DNA of 64,000 nucleotides. Origin: Terriglobia bacterium. GTDB taxonomy: Bacteria; Acidobacteriota; Terriglobia; Bryobacterales; Bryobacteraceae. Position 1 is the first letter of the stretch. The number at the start of each line of letters is the position of its first letter. Shown here in pieces: positions 33,854 through 41,757 of this stretch. The position numbers and the translations under genes were made by a program. Under the pieces are notes generated by a model. That model did no database searches and was not told the origin of the DNA. It worked only from the letters and a program-made list of their open reading frames with translations. The stretch covers positions 124,001 to 188,000 of the forward strand of contig JAIQFE010000004.1 of NCBI GenBank assembly GCA_020073445.1. Direction: 5' to 3'.

Positions 33854-36800
33854 ATGACATGGTCGTTCTTGAACACCATCGTGATCGTCCTACTTGCCAG
33901 CTTGTTCGTGGTGTCCACGCTCTGTTTGGGGCAGGCAGGCCGGGCCGAGCTGTTTGGCACGATTCAGGACCCCTCCGGCCTCGCAGTGCCCAAGGCCAAA
34001 GTCGAGGCCGAGGACCAGGCGACGATGATCCACTATGGTGTGAGCTCGGATGACCGCGGCGAATATCACATCCTGGGATTGCCCGCCGGCCGATACACGT
34101 TGACAGTCGAGCAGCCGGGCTTTCGCACGTATCATCAGTCCGGGATTACTCTGCGGCTGGGCGATCGGACCAGCTTGGACGTGAAGCTGAGCCTGGGCGA
34201 ATCCTCGCAGACCATCGAGGTCACCGCGGCGGCTCCCCTGCTCCAAACCGACGGCGGCGATGTGAGCCTGAACGTCGACCAGCAGAAGATCACCACGCTG
34301 CCTCTGGATGGACGCAACTTCATCCCTCTGGTGACGCTGTCTCCCGGCGTAGCACTTCCCAACGGCCAGTTCCTTCCGCGGATCAACGGCAGCCGGCCGC
34401 GCACCAGCGAGTATCTCTACGATGGCATCAGCGTGCTGCAACCGGAGCCGGGGCAGGTGGTCTACTATCCGATCGTCGACGGAATGGAAGAATTCAAGCT
34501 CAACGTCAACGCCTACTCTCCCGAGTACGGCCGGTCCAACGGCGGCACCATCATGGTGATCGGCAAATCCGGAAGCAACCAGTTTCACGGCGACCTCTTC
34601 GAGTTCTTCCGCAATGAGGCACTGAACGCCCGCAACCTGTTCGCGCAACCAGGCCCGAAGCCCGAGTTCCGCCGCAACCAATATGGGTTGGCCATCGGCG
34701 GACCGGTTCAAACGAACAAGACATTCTTCTTCGTGGATTGGCAGGGGACACGGCAGCGGACCGGCATCACGCGACTCAGCGTAGTTCCCACGCTCGCGCA
34801 GCGGCAGGGGATCTTTACTCAGGCGATCTTCGATCCGGCCAGTTCACCGCGCACGCAGTTTGTGAACAACACGATTCCGAGCACACGTTTCGACGCGCTG
34901 GGGATCCAGGTTCTTCAGCACTATCCGTTGCCAAATCTCACCGGAGCGAACAACTTCGCCCTTACCGGCACGGAGCCCGACAACCAGGATCAAGCCGACT
35001 TCCGCATGGACCGTTACTTCGGCGAAAAACACCGGGTCTTCGGACGCTACACCTTGCTTCGCGACGACGATACTCCGGTCGCTCCTTTGCCGGATGGCAG
35101 TGGAAGTCTGACTTCCGGAGCGATCGGGCATGCACGCACACGGGGTGACGCCTTCGTCGGCGACTATAACTGGACGCTCTCTCCCATGGCGCTGAACCAG
35201 TTCCGCGTGGGCTATTCCCGTCGCGATCTCAATCAAACCTCGCTTCAAGACGCTGGGATCATCGTGCCTGGTCTGCCGGCCAATTCCTTCGGATCGGTGC
35301 TGCCGATCTTCACCGTGGCGGGATTCCAGCAAATCGGTCCGACCGCGGCGGCGAACTCCAAATTCACGACCTCCATCACGGAATTCCTGGATACGTTTAC
35401 GCTGGTTCGCGGCCGCCACACGCTAAAACTCGGAACCGATCTCCGGCGCGAAGCTCTGGACGTTCTGAATCCACCGAATCCCACCGGATCGTTCGGCTTC
35501 AGCACCACAGGCACCAATAGCGCCTCGGTTACGGGAAGCGGGAATGCGTTGGCGTCGCTTCTTCTGGGCCAAGTGAACGCGTTCACTATCGATATCCAGA
35601 AGAACGTGATCCAGCCGCGCGCGCACATCGCCGAATTCTTCATCGGCGACGACTGGAAGGTTTCGCAGCGCCTCATCCTGAACCTAGGCACCCGCTACAC
35701 CCTGAACTTCCCTTCCACGGAGAGGAACGATCAAGGGGCCGTCTTTAACCTGAAGACTCAGGTTCTGGACTTCCCTCACACCGCTCGTGAATTGCATTGG
35801 GGCGACTTCGGCCCTCGCGCGGGGCTGGCGTATCGAATCCGCGATAACTGGGTGATTCGCGCCGGTTACGGCATGATTTTCTTTGAGCAGTCCGGCATCA
35901 CCACTCCTTTCACCATCCCGCAATTTCCGTTCATTCAAACTGCGGGACAGCAATCGCAGGACAACGTGAACGCCGCCTTCCTGCTGTCCAACGGACCCAC
36001 GGTTCAAGTGACGCCGCCGAATCCCAACTCGGGCTTGGGACAAGGTGTCTTTGGTGTAGATCGCACCAACGGTTCGGGCTATTCGCAGCAGTGGAACTTC
36101 ACGGTTCAACGGACGTTCGGGAAAGACTGGAACGTGGAAGTTTCCTACCTGGGCTCGAAGAATACGAGGCTGGGCATACCGGATGCGAATATCAATCAGC
36201 TTCCTGCACAGTACTTATCCATGGGTCAGGCGCTGCTGACGCCTAAGGTTGCGAATCCGTACTTCGGTCAGATTCCCGCCTCCTCGTCGCTGGGAGCTTC
36301 GACGCTCGCGCCGCAACTGCTGCTGCGGCCTTATCCCCGTTTTACCAACGTCGCTCTGTTCCGCGACAACGTGGGCAACTCCACCTATGAAGCGGCGGCC
36401 GCGAAACTCGAAAAGCGATTGTCGCGCGGGCTTACCATTACTGCGTCGTACACCTTCTCCAAGCTGATCGACGACGCCTCCAGCGTCTTCGCGCAAACTA
36501 TCTTTACCGGCCCGGTCCTCAACAATAGCGGCCCGGCGGACGCCCTTAATCGCCACCTCGAAAAGGATCTCTCCAGTGGCGATATTCCTCGGGTCTTCTC
36601 GCTGGGGTGGGTCTATGACATCCCGCGTCTCTGGAAGATTTCCGGATGGCAGCTCGCGGGCCTGGTCCGCGTCCAGGCCGGCGACATGGTGGCAATCAGC
36701 CAGGCCACTAACAACAACTCGAGCCTCGGATACGCGGTGCAAAGGCCCAATCGAGCCGCCGATCCCAACCAGTTCGCGGGCCGGACCGTAGCCAGATACT

Positions 36801-37081
36801 TCAACACGGCGGCTTTCACGGCCGCGCCGCAGTTCGTGATTGGGACCAGCTCACGCAACCCGATTCGCGGGCCGGGACTCCAGAATGCCGACGTGATGAT
36901 CGGGAAAACCTTCCGCCTGACGGAGCGCCTCAGCCTCGAATTCCGTGCGGAAGCGTTCAACGTCTCCAATACACCTCCGTTGAATGACCCCAACGGAGTC
37001 TTCGGAAATCCGGCTTTCGGTTCCATCACCAGCGCGGGGAATCCTCGCGATTTCGAATTCGTCCTCAAGGTTCGCTTCTAG
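33854..37081 (+). CDS. TonB-dependent receptor with carboxypeptidase-regulatory-like N-domain (Oar-like)
   Basis: A 1075-residue outer-membrane protein: signal segment, N-terminal Ig-like domain (GTIQDPSGLAVPKAKVEAED, ... HILGLPAGRYTLTVEQPGFR), plug domain (EVTAAAPLLQ, PEYGRSNGGTIMVIGKSGSN), then a barrel ending FEFVLKVRF. Oar-type receptors import bulky substrates with TonB/ExbBD energy. It lies between modA and a regulator with a molybdate-binding-like domain, suggesting an oxyanion or metallophore ligand. ATG 33854 was chosen; upstream frame adds residues overlapping the modA promoter. No ribosome site is seen. Confidence 0.88.
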   Translation: MTWSFLNTIVIVLLASLFVVSTLCLGQAGRAELFGTIQDPSGLAVPKAKVEAEDQATMIHYGVSSDDRGEYHILGLPAGRYTLTVEQPGFRTYHQSGITLRLGDRTSLDVKLSLGESSQTIEVTAAAPLLQTDGGDVSLNVDQQKITTLPLDGRNFIPLVTLSPGVALPNGQFLPRINGSRPRTSEYLYDGISVLQPEPGQVVYYPIVDGMEEFKLNVNAYSPEYGRSNGGTIMVIGKSGSNQFHGDLFEFFRNEALNARNLFAQPGPKPEFRRNQYGLAIGGPVQTNKTFFFVDWQGTRQRTGITRLSVVPTLAQRQGIFTQAIFDPASSPRTQFVNNTIPSTRFDALGIQVLQHYPLPNLTGANNFALTGTEPDNQDQADFRMDRYFGEKHRVFGRYTLLRDDDTPVAPLPDGSGSLTSGAIGHARTRGDAFVGDYNWTLSPMALNQFRVGYSRRDLNQTSLQDAGIIVPGLPANSFGSVLPIFTVAGFQQIGPTAAANSKFTTSITEFLDTFTLVRGRHTLKLGTDLRREALDVLNPPNPTGSFGFSTTGTNSASVTGSGNALASLLLGQVNAFTIDIQKNVIQPRAHIAEFFIGDDWKVSQRLILNLGTRYTLNFPSTERNDQGAVFNLKTQVLDFPHTARELHWGDFGPRAGLAYRIRDNWVIRAGYGMIFFEQSGITTPFTIPQFPFIQTAGQQSQDNVNAAFLLSNGPTVQVTPPNPNSGLGQGVFGVDRTNGSGYSQQWNFTVQRTFGKDWNVEVSYLGSKNTRLGIPDANINQLPAQYLSMGQALLTPKVANPYFGQIPASSSLGASTLAPQLLLRPYPRFTNVALFRDNVGNSTYEAAAAKLEKRLSRGLTITASYTFSKLIDDASSVFAQTIFTGPVLNNSGPADALNRHLEKDLSSGDIPRVFSLGWVYDIPRLWKISGWQLAGLVRVQAGDMVAISQATNNNSSLGYAVQRPNRAADPNQFAGRTVARYFNTAAFTAAPQFVIGTSSRNPIRGPGLQNADVMIGKTFRLTERLSLEFRAEAFNVSNTPPLNDPNGVFGNPAFGSITSAGNPRDFEFVLKVRF

Positions 37082-37093
37082 CCGCCTGACAAG

Positions 37094-37111
37094 CTGACAT
37101 TACAATGTTAG
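37094..37111 (+). promoter_or_regulatory. Putative operator / leaderless start of regulator gene
   Basis: CTGACATT-AC-AATGTTAG is an imperfect palindrome with 7 of 8 arm pairs matching. It contains TACAAT (37101-37106), a 5/6 -10 box whose expected transcription start is the ATG at 37114. An operator on the -10 box would suit autoregulation. Confidence 0.4.
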
Positions 37112-37113
37112 GT

Positions 37114-38238
37114 ATGGAGAAGACCCGCGTTCAGAGCCGCCTGGCCGAAATCCGCAAAAGCCGCGGCGTGGGCGCGTCCGACCTGGCGCGCCGCGTCCGT
37201 GTGAGCCGCCAGACCATCTACGCGATCGAAGCCGGGACCTACGTGCCGAACACCGAAGTCGCCTTGAATCTCGCGCGGGAGCTGGAAGTAACCGTCGACG
37301 ATCTTTTTCTGCTCCAGGAGACGCTCTCCGCGCCGCCCGAGTCTCTGGCCGCCGAGGTCCTGAGCGCCGGTCCTTCGGTAAAAGGCCAGCCCGTGCGAGT
37401 CTGCCAGATCGGATCGCGCTGGGTCAGCGTGCCCGTCAGCGCGTCTCCGTATTACATGCCGGAGGCCGACGGCATCATCAAGCGCACGGGGAAAACGGCC
37501 GGCCGCGCGGACGTGGTGGTGTTCGCCAAGGAAGAAGCCTCGCAGAAACGGCTGGTGCTCGCGGGCTGCGACCCGGCCACCGGTCTTCTCACGCACATGG
37601 TGGAAAAGATCAGCGGCGTGGAGATCGTCTCCGCGGCCGCCTCCAGCAAGCTCGCCCTCACCTGGCTGAGCGAAGGGAAGGTTCACGTCGCCGGCTCGCA
37701 TCTGGAAGACCCGAAAACCGGCGAGTTCAATCTGCCCTACATCCGTAAGCAGTTTCCGGAAGAGGATTTCCTCGTCGTCACCTTCGCGCGATGGGAGGAA
37801 GGATTCGTCGTCGCAACCGGGAATCCAAAGCGTGTGCGCAAGATCGAAGACCTGGCGCGGAAGAATGTCCGGTTTGTGAATCGCGAGCCTGGCTCGGGTA
37901 GCCGCGGGCTGCTGGACCAGCTGATGGAGAAAGCCAAGATGGATGCCGAGAACGTCCAGGGATACGATCGGATCGCCCACGGCCACCTTGCGGCTGCCTA
38001 CTGCGTGGTTTCGCGGGAAGCCGATGTTTGCCTGGCCACGCGCTCCGCCGCGCAGACCTTTGGACTCGATTTCGTTCCCCTGCACAGCGAGCGTTACGAC
38101 CTGGTCATGCGCAAGCGTACGGCTGATCTGCCGGCAGTGAAGTCTTTCCTCGACGTGCTGCAGCGAGCTACTCTTCGGCGCAAGCTCGAAGTGCTGGCCG
38201 GCTACGACACTTCACAGACGGGGACGCTGGTCGCCTGA
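37114..38238 (+). CDS. XRE regulator fused to COG1910-type molybdate-binding-like domain
   Basis: A 374-residue regulator. Residues ~5-65 form an XRE helix-turn-helix (VSRQTIYAIEAGTYVPNTEVALNLARELEVTVDDLF). The rest is a periplasmic-binding-protein-like domain, COG1910 type: VVVFAKEEASQKRLVLAGCDPATGLL, NREPGSGSRGLLDQLM, AYCVVSREADVCLATRSAAQTFGLDFVPL. Relatives are predicted molybdate/tungstate-sensing regulators. The N-terminal MEK start at 37114 is preferred over ATG 37105. It follows the receptor by 32 bases. The sensed ligand is inferred, not seen. Confidence 0.85.
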   Translation: MEKTRVQSRLAEIRKSRGVGASDLARRVRVSRQTIYAIEAGTYVPNTEVALNLARELEVTVDDLFLLQETLSAPPESLAAEVLSAGPSVKGQPVRVCQIGSRWVSVPVSASPYYMPEADGIIKRTGKTAGRADVVVFAKEEASQKRLVLAGCDPATGLLTHMVEKISGVEIVSAAASSKLALTWLSEGKVHVAGSHLEDPKTGEFNLPYIRKQFPEEDFLVVTFARWEEGFVVATGNPKRVRKIEDLARKNVRFVNREPGSGSRGLLDQLMEKAKMDAENVQGYDRIAHGHLAAAYCVVSREADVCLATRSAAQTFGLDFVPLHSERYDLVMRKRTADLPAVKSFLDVLQRATLRRKLEVLAGYDTSQTGTLVA

Positions 38239-38645
38239 GAGAATCCGGCTAGCCTCTGTCGGCAGCCATCGTCCGGACGACATTGGCGGGCGCGAAACTC
38301 GGTAGCCGAATCGTCATCCAATTTTTATCGTGCGTTGGTGGAGCGCCTGCTATCTTGCATCAGACGGGCGCATATCGAGCGGCGGGTACACCCCACCCCC
38401 CAAGACCGCCGCTCACTCCCGTTCGCTGCATCGAAGAATCGCGAGTTGAGTGCGGGGCCTCTGTGCGTCATCGATTTCAATCCTTGGTTGTGTACCATCG
38501 GGGACAATCTTCAGCCCGCCGCCGAAATCGGCTCCGCGGCTTTTGGGTGCAACTGGCCTGGTTGTTCCTGCTTCTACTGTTGTTCTACTGCGCTATACTC
38601 GCGGGATTGAAGTTCCACGGTTCAACTTAAAAGAGGAGATCCACA
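38239..38645. other. Gap between regulator and small surface protein
   Basis: About 400 bases with short frames only and no convincing gene. Near its right end, TATACT (38595-38600) is a good -10 box for the next gene; the -35 region is poor. GAGGAG at about 38633-38638 is that gene's ribosome site. Confidence 0.35.
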
Positions 38646-38798
38646 GTGAAGCTATTAGGAGGCGTGTTGTTGTTGATCGGCATGGGAAGCGCTGCTTTTG
38701 CGAGCGCAGTTCCGGAGATCAATCCTGCGTCGGCGGGCAGTGCACTCGCGTTAATTTCGGGCGCCGTGCTCGTGATGCGCGGACGGCGTAAGAAGTAG
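38646..38798 (+). CDS. 50-residue signal-peptide plus CTERM-type sorting signal protein
   Basis: GTG start with a GAGGAG site eight bases upstream. The 50 residues are a signal peptide (MKLLGGVLLLIGMGSAAFASA) directly followed by VPEINPASAGSALALISG, a second hydrophobic stretch and the basic end RGRRKK. The tail has the PEP-CTERM-like pattern (short motif, transmembrane helix, Arg/Lys cluster) recognised by exosortases, yet there is no cargo between. Similar short proteins are known in Acidobacteria and Verrucomicrobia, as far as I recall. Exact CTERM class uncertain. Confidence 0.72.
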   Translation: MKLLGGVLLLIGMGSAAFASAVPEINPASAGSALALISGAVLVMRGRRKK

Positions 38799-38808
38799 TC
38801 TTTTTCTG

Positions 38809-38841
38809 ATCGCGGACGCGGCACTCGGCTGCGTCCGTGAT
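38809..38841 (+). terminator. Hairpin after small CTERM protein
   Basis: ATCgCGGACGC (38809-38819) pairs with GCGTCCGtGAT (38831-38841), 10 of 11 pairs, 11-base loop. A weak T-rich tail follows (TTCTGCTCT). Likely terminator of the 38646 gene. Confidence 0.5.
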
Positions 38842-38889
38842 TTCTGCTCTCGCAGCCCGCCGGACTTCGATCTTCCCCCAAACAGTTTT

Positions 38890-38934
38890 TGGTAGGCGCG
38901 GCTGGACTCGAACCAGCGACCCTCAGCTTAGAAG
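38890..38934 (-). other. attL: 3' half of tRNA-Arg(TCT)
   Basis: Read on the minus strand this gives anticodon loop CTTCTAA (anticodon TCT), 3' anticodon stem GCTGA, variable GGGTC, a perfect T arm GCTGG-TTCGAGT-CCAGC, acceptor strand CGCGCCT and ACCA. The 5' half is missing: the bases upstream of the loop (CTAAC) cannot pair with GCTGA and no D arm follows. This is what remains at the far junction when a phage inserts by recombining the 3' part of a tRNA gene; the whole tRNA-Arg should stand at the right end of the prophage, outside the window. Confidence 0.8.
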
Positions 38935-39038
38935 GTTAGGTGTCGATTGAAAATAGGGACGATGGGGTTTTCCAAGGGCCTGTTCTAGGCCACCAAATTG
39001 ACTGAGTTTTCAATCTGGGCTTTGGGACGGCGCTGGAT

Positions 39039-39057
39039 GGTGTTCAAAATGGTGTTC
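39039..39057. repeat. Tandem repeat GGTGTTC pair, copy A
   Basis: GGTGTTC, five bases, GGTGTTC, 12-base period, about 105 bases inside the attL core. A second pair with the same spacing is at 41580-41598. Tandem short repeats near an att core are typical of integrase arm-type binding sites; here this is an inference. Confidence 0.45.
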
Positions 39058-39084
39058 GCCTCCCATGCAGACTGTGAGCATCAA

Positions 39085-39642
39085 TTAGGGGATACCCCAC
39101 TCACGATATGCGGCATCGTCGTAAACACCGAGCCCAGCACCAAGTGGGATGTTGGTGTGCGAGAACTGATCGATTGCTGCGTAGATAGGGGCTTGCTTAA
39201 ACGGGATATGGATTGCGCCAGCAGTTCCGCTTTTGATTCGGCTAGCCAGTGCCGGAGGCCAGCAACCGGAATAATTGCTCGCATTGCGGATGGCGGTACT
39301 AACGCCCGTGTAGGCGACAATGATCGGGATCCCATAGCTATCGACGGCTTTCTCGATTTCAAACGGAACCCAATCCGTATCGAAACGCGTGGTGTCACCA
39401 ACGATGAGGAGCATGTTCTTCGAGTTCCGCAATCGCTCCATGAGGCCGGCTCGCAGTGTGGATTTCTGGCTGCTGTCGCGGACGGCCGAGAACTTTTCAT
39501 GCGTATTGATGATCTGGAATTCGTGATGCTTGTTCGCATTCCACGCGCACAATAGTTGGTAGTAATCAATGTCTGACTTGCCGCCGGGAAGATTGTTCCC
39601 ATCGGCGTGAAATGCAACGTAGGTGCCGTTTCTGTAAGCCAT
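39085..39642 (-). CDS. thsB: Thoeris ThsB: TIR-like NADase sensor protein (DUF1863 type)
   Basis: A 185-residue TIR-like protein: GTYVAFHADG at the first strand, NKHHEFQIINTHEKF, LRERL-type MERLRNSKNMLLIVGDTTR, and TDWVPFEIEKAVDSYGIPIIVAYTG. The Glu at position 95 is four residues after Trp91, the usual place of the catalytic Glu of TIR NADases. In Thoeris, infection triggers the TIR protein to make an ADP-ribose-type signal from NAD+; type II systems use histidine-ADPR. The ATG follows the ThsA stop at once, with GGGAGAG inside the end of thsA. The partner in the next entry supports the call. Confidence 0.82.
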   Translation of the reverse strand: MAYRNGTYVAFHADGNNLPGGKSDIDYYQLLCAWNANKHHEFQIINTHEKFSAVRDSSQKSTLRAGLMERLRNSKNMLLIVGDTTRFDTDWVPFEIEKAVDSYGIPIIVAYTGVSTAIRNASNYSGCWPPALASRIKSGTAGAIHIPFKQAPIYAAIDQFSHTNIPLGAGLGVYDDAAYREWGIP

Positions 39643-40527
39643 TTATCTCTCCCAGTGCTGCTTGACTTCCCTGAGGTCAATATCTTCAAAACGATCTTGT
39701 CGGAGGACGATCCGGATCGTTTGGGTGATTTCGTTCGCCTTTGATTCTGTTATTGCTGACAAGATCAGGAGGTTGAGCAAATCCCGTGTTGGAAGATTGA
39801 GACCAGAAAGACCACTTCCGACCAGCGGCAGGTTGAGTGGGTATCCGTTGCATTCGACGCGGGCTCTCTGCCACAGTCGATGGAGCGCCCTCCACATCAA
39901 CTCGACATCGGAGTAAGCCTTGCAATTATCGTGGATCGCCTTGCAGAGAGCGAAGAGAATGTACCGCTCATCGTTCACGCCGATGAACGCTGTGGTTCCG
40001 ATGGGGTAGCAACGAGTCTTGCCGCAGGGTTTATCGGTGACCTCTGTGCAGTCGTCCTTTTCCAGCTGAGCCGCGATCTGCGCGTCGATGGACTCCCGGT
40101 AGCCTGAAAAATGCTTCCGGAGGAATGCGCCATGTAGACTCTTATCGGAGACCGGCTTCCCAAGCTCGGTCTCGAAAAATTCAGTCACGCCGATGGCGCG
40201 AACGCCGTCCTGGGTAAAGATGTCCCCGAAGAGGATTTCTATTGTGACGTTCGAGTGCGCAATGCGAAACGATGCTTTAGATGGCTTCCAAACTCTCCAG
40301 AACGCCCATCCGACACTGATGGCAATGGCAGCGAATAGCGGCCATATGCCAGAAATGTCCACCTTTGGAAAAAACTGCGTGATGGTCTTGACGATGGTAA
40401 AGAGGGAGCTATAGCAGACGAAGATGTACTTCGCGGTCTTCGCCTTATGTTTCGCGACGCCGAACCAAAGATCCTTTAAAGACTGCACGGAGCCGTGTGA
40501 TCTCCAAGCGTTTCCGCTCAAACACAA
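39643..40527 (-). CDS. thsA: Thoeris ThsA: two transmembrane helices plus macro-like domain (type II)
   Basis: A 294-residue effector. Two hydrophobic helices at about 33-53 and 58-80, then a macro-like domain from ~92: VTIEILFGDIFTQDG, AIGVTEFFETELGKPVSDKSLHGAFL, TTAFIGVNDERYILFAL, and YPLNLPLVGSGLSGLNLPTRDLLNLLI, ending with NEITQTIRIVLRQDRFEDIDL. This is the TM-macro architecture of type II Thoeris ThsA, whose macro domain binds the TIR-made signal and damages the membrane. Start TTG 40527 is from the open frame; GTG 40488 is possible. Gene order regulator, ThsA, ThsB is a tight operon. Confidence 0.82.
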   Translation of the reverse strand: MCLSGNAWRSHGSVQSLKDLWFGVAKHKAKTAKYIFVCYSSLFTIVKTITQFFPKVDISGIWPLFAAIAISVGWAFWRVWKPSKASFRIAHSNVTIEILFGDIFTQDGVRAIGVTEFFETELGKPVSDKSLHGAFLRKHFSGYRESIDAQIAAQLEKDDCTEVTDKPCGKTRCYPIGTTAFIGVNDERYILFALCKAIHDNCKAYSDVELMWRALHRLWQRARVECNGYPLNLPLVGSGLSGLNLPTRDLLNLLILSAITESKANEITQTIRIVLRQDRFEDIDLREVKQHWER

Positions 40528-40548
40528 CTTTTCAGGGGATAATTAATT

Positions 40549-40728
40549 CTACTCCTTCGCAAGCAGTTTCATCAGGGCGACGGTTTGCGCGGACGGCTTG
40601 CGCTTACCCGTCTCCCAGCGCCAGACCGTGATGCGAGCGTAAGGGCCGGTGAAGCCGAGCCGCTGGGCAAATTCTTCGGGCGAGAGGCCGAGGTGTTTGC
40701 GGGCGGATCGGACTTGGGCTGGGTTCAT
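40549..40728 (-). CDS. Small XRE/Cro-type regulator
   Basis: A 59-residue helix-turn-helix protein: MNPAQVRSARKHLGLSPEEFAQRLGF, TVWRWETGKRKPSAQTVALMKLL. 21 bases upstream of thsA on the same strand, so probably the Thoeris operon's own regulator. No clear ribosome site. Confidence 0.72.
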   Translation of the reverse strand: MNPAQVRSARKHLGLSPEEFAQRLGFTGPYARITVWRWETGKRKPSAQTVALMKLLAKE

Positions 40729-40739
40729 TTGTGGGCCGG

Positions 40740-41048
40740 TCAGTTTGAGTGGAATTTCTTGTGAGCAACTAAGCCCAACGCCTCTAGGGTCGGTACGACT
40801 TTTGATTTAAAGCATCGGGGGCAGACGTCGAAGAATATCAAGTCGCCCCAGACATCATTGCCACCAATCGTTGTGTGTTCGTAGCGAATCCGAACGGCCT
40901 CATAGTCATTGTGGGTGCCCCACTGCGGACCATAGACCGTACAGAATTCGGTCTCGGTGCGACAGATGTCGCACATGAAGATGCTTTTCTTGGCTGTCTC
41001 TTCCTGAACGATCCTTTCCTGCCTTACGGTGACTGTCTTAATGGTCAT
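40740..41048 (-). CDS. Hypothetical phage protein with four cysteines
   Basis: A 102-residue protein with CDIC near residue 26 and CPRC near 77, a likely zinc site. GGAGGA ribosome site before the ATG. Upstream of the XRE gene on the same strand; function unknown. Confidence 0.6.
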   Translation of the reverse strand: MTIKTVTVRQERIVQEETAKKSIFMCDICRTETEFCTVYGPQWGTHNDYEAVRIRYEHTTIGGNDVWGDLIFFDVCPRCFKSKVVPTLEALGLVAHKKFHSN

Positions 41049-41095
41049 CGGTTTCTTCCTCCCGCTTTAGGTCCCGGTTAAGATTAGTAACCCGC

Positions 41096-41323
41096 TCATC
41101 GTTTGGTGTTGGCGCGATGATGGATCACCTTAAGGGCGTATTCAAGGGCATCGGCCAGTTGCCAGATGATGCATCCCTTATCGGGACCGGGTGAAACAAG
41201 ACGAGCTTCGGCGATTAGCTTCGCGCAATCGCAATCGCGCGGGGGCGCATCATAAGTCCCACAATCGCTGTCGTGAGGAGTGTTTCGGAGTACTTCTGCG
41301 GGGGATGGTGTGTGTGCTGTCAT
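41096..41323 (-). CDS. Hypothetical small protein
   Basis: A 75-residue protein with a CDCAKL motif and a helical end (WQLADALEYALKVIHHRA). Coupled by a 4-base overlap to the tiny zinc-finger gene before it. No function recognised. Confidence 0.55.
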   Translation of the reverse strand: MTAHTPSPAEVLRNTPHDSDCGTYDAPPRDCDCAKLIAEARLVSPGPDKGCIIWQLADALEYALKVIHHRANTKR

Positions 41324-41457
41324 GTTGGCCCCTCGCTCTCGCTGTGCATCTCGTGTTGCGCTTCAAGGCACGCCTCACAGAAGCGATGTTCGTATTCGAT
41401 ATACACATCGAGCGCGTCTTCGCAAATCCGACAGTAGACGATTGGTTCAAATCCCAT
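41320..41457 (-). CDS. 45-residue zinc-finger protein
   Basis: MGFEPIVYCRICEDALDV... then FCEACLEAQHEM: two CxxC pairs about 19 residues apart. The stop overlaps the next start (ATGA), supporting translation. Probably first gene of the leftward run that ends with Thoeris. Confidence 0.55.
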   Translation of the reverse strand: MGFEPIVYCRICEDALDVYIEYEHRFCEACLEAQHEMHSESEGPT

Positions 41458-41757
41458 AGGCGTTTCCCATCTGGTCGCTGTTGATTGGAGAGACGGTAGA
41501 CTGTCGCGTAGCCGTCGGCAACAGAAATCGGAGCAAGATTATTGCTTTCTATGGGTTACGAATTCGGTCCTTGACGCGTGGTGTTCACTTTGGTGTTCAG
41601 AGACACCAGCGCTGGAGCGGAAGCTTGCGGCTATTGAGAACACAGGACTTGCGGTTTCGAATTTTGGCAGGAAAGCGGATGGTGTGTAACGCGGTGTGCG
41701 GCGCTGCCGTCCCCGGACAAAATCAGACTAAGACCCGCTAAGCGTACAATCATAGAG
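41458..41757. promoter_or_regulatory. Gap with second GGTGTTC pair and leaderless start
   Basis: About 300 bases. GGTGTTC-N5-GGTGTTC is at 41580-41598. TACAAT at 41745-41750 could be a -10 box whose start point is the GTG at 41758. No gene is convincing here. Confidence 0.35.

Noticed and set aside
33890-34711. Leftward 273-codon frame opposite the TonB receptor
   Set aside because: Antisense of the plug-domain region; no recognisable protein features.
38935-39084. Integrase remnant next to attL
   Set aside because: No frame with tyrosine recombinase motifs; the window holds no integrase.
39039-41598. GGTGTTC pairs as a CRISPR array
   Set aside because: Only two copies each, 7-base units, no spacers; not CRISPR.
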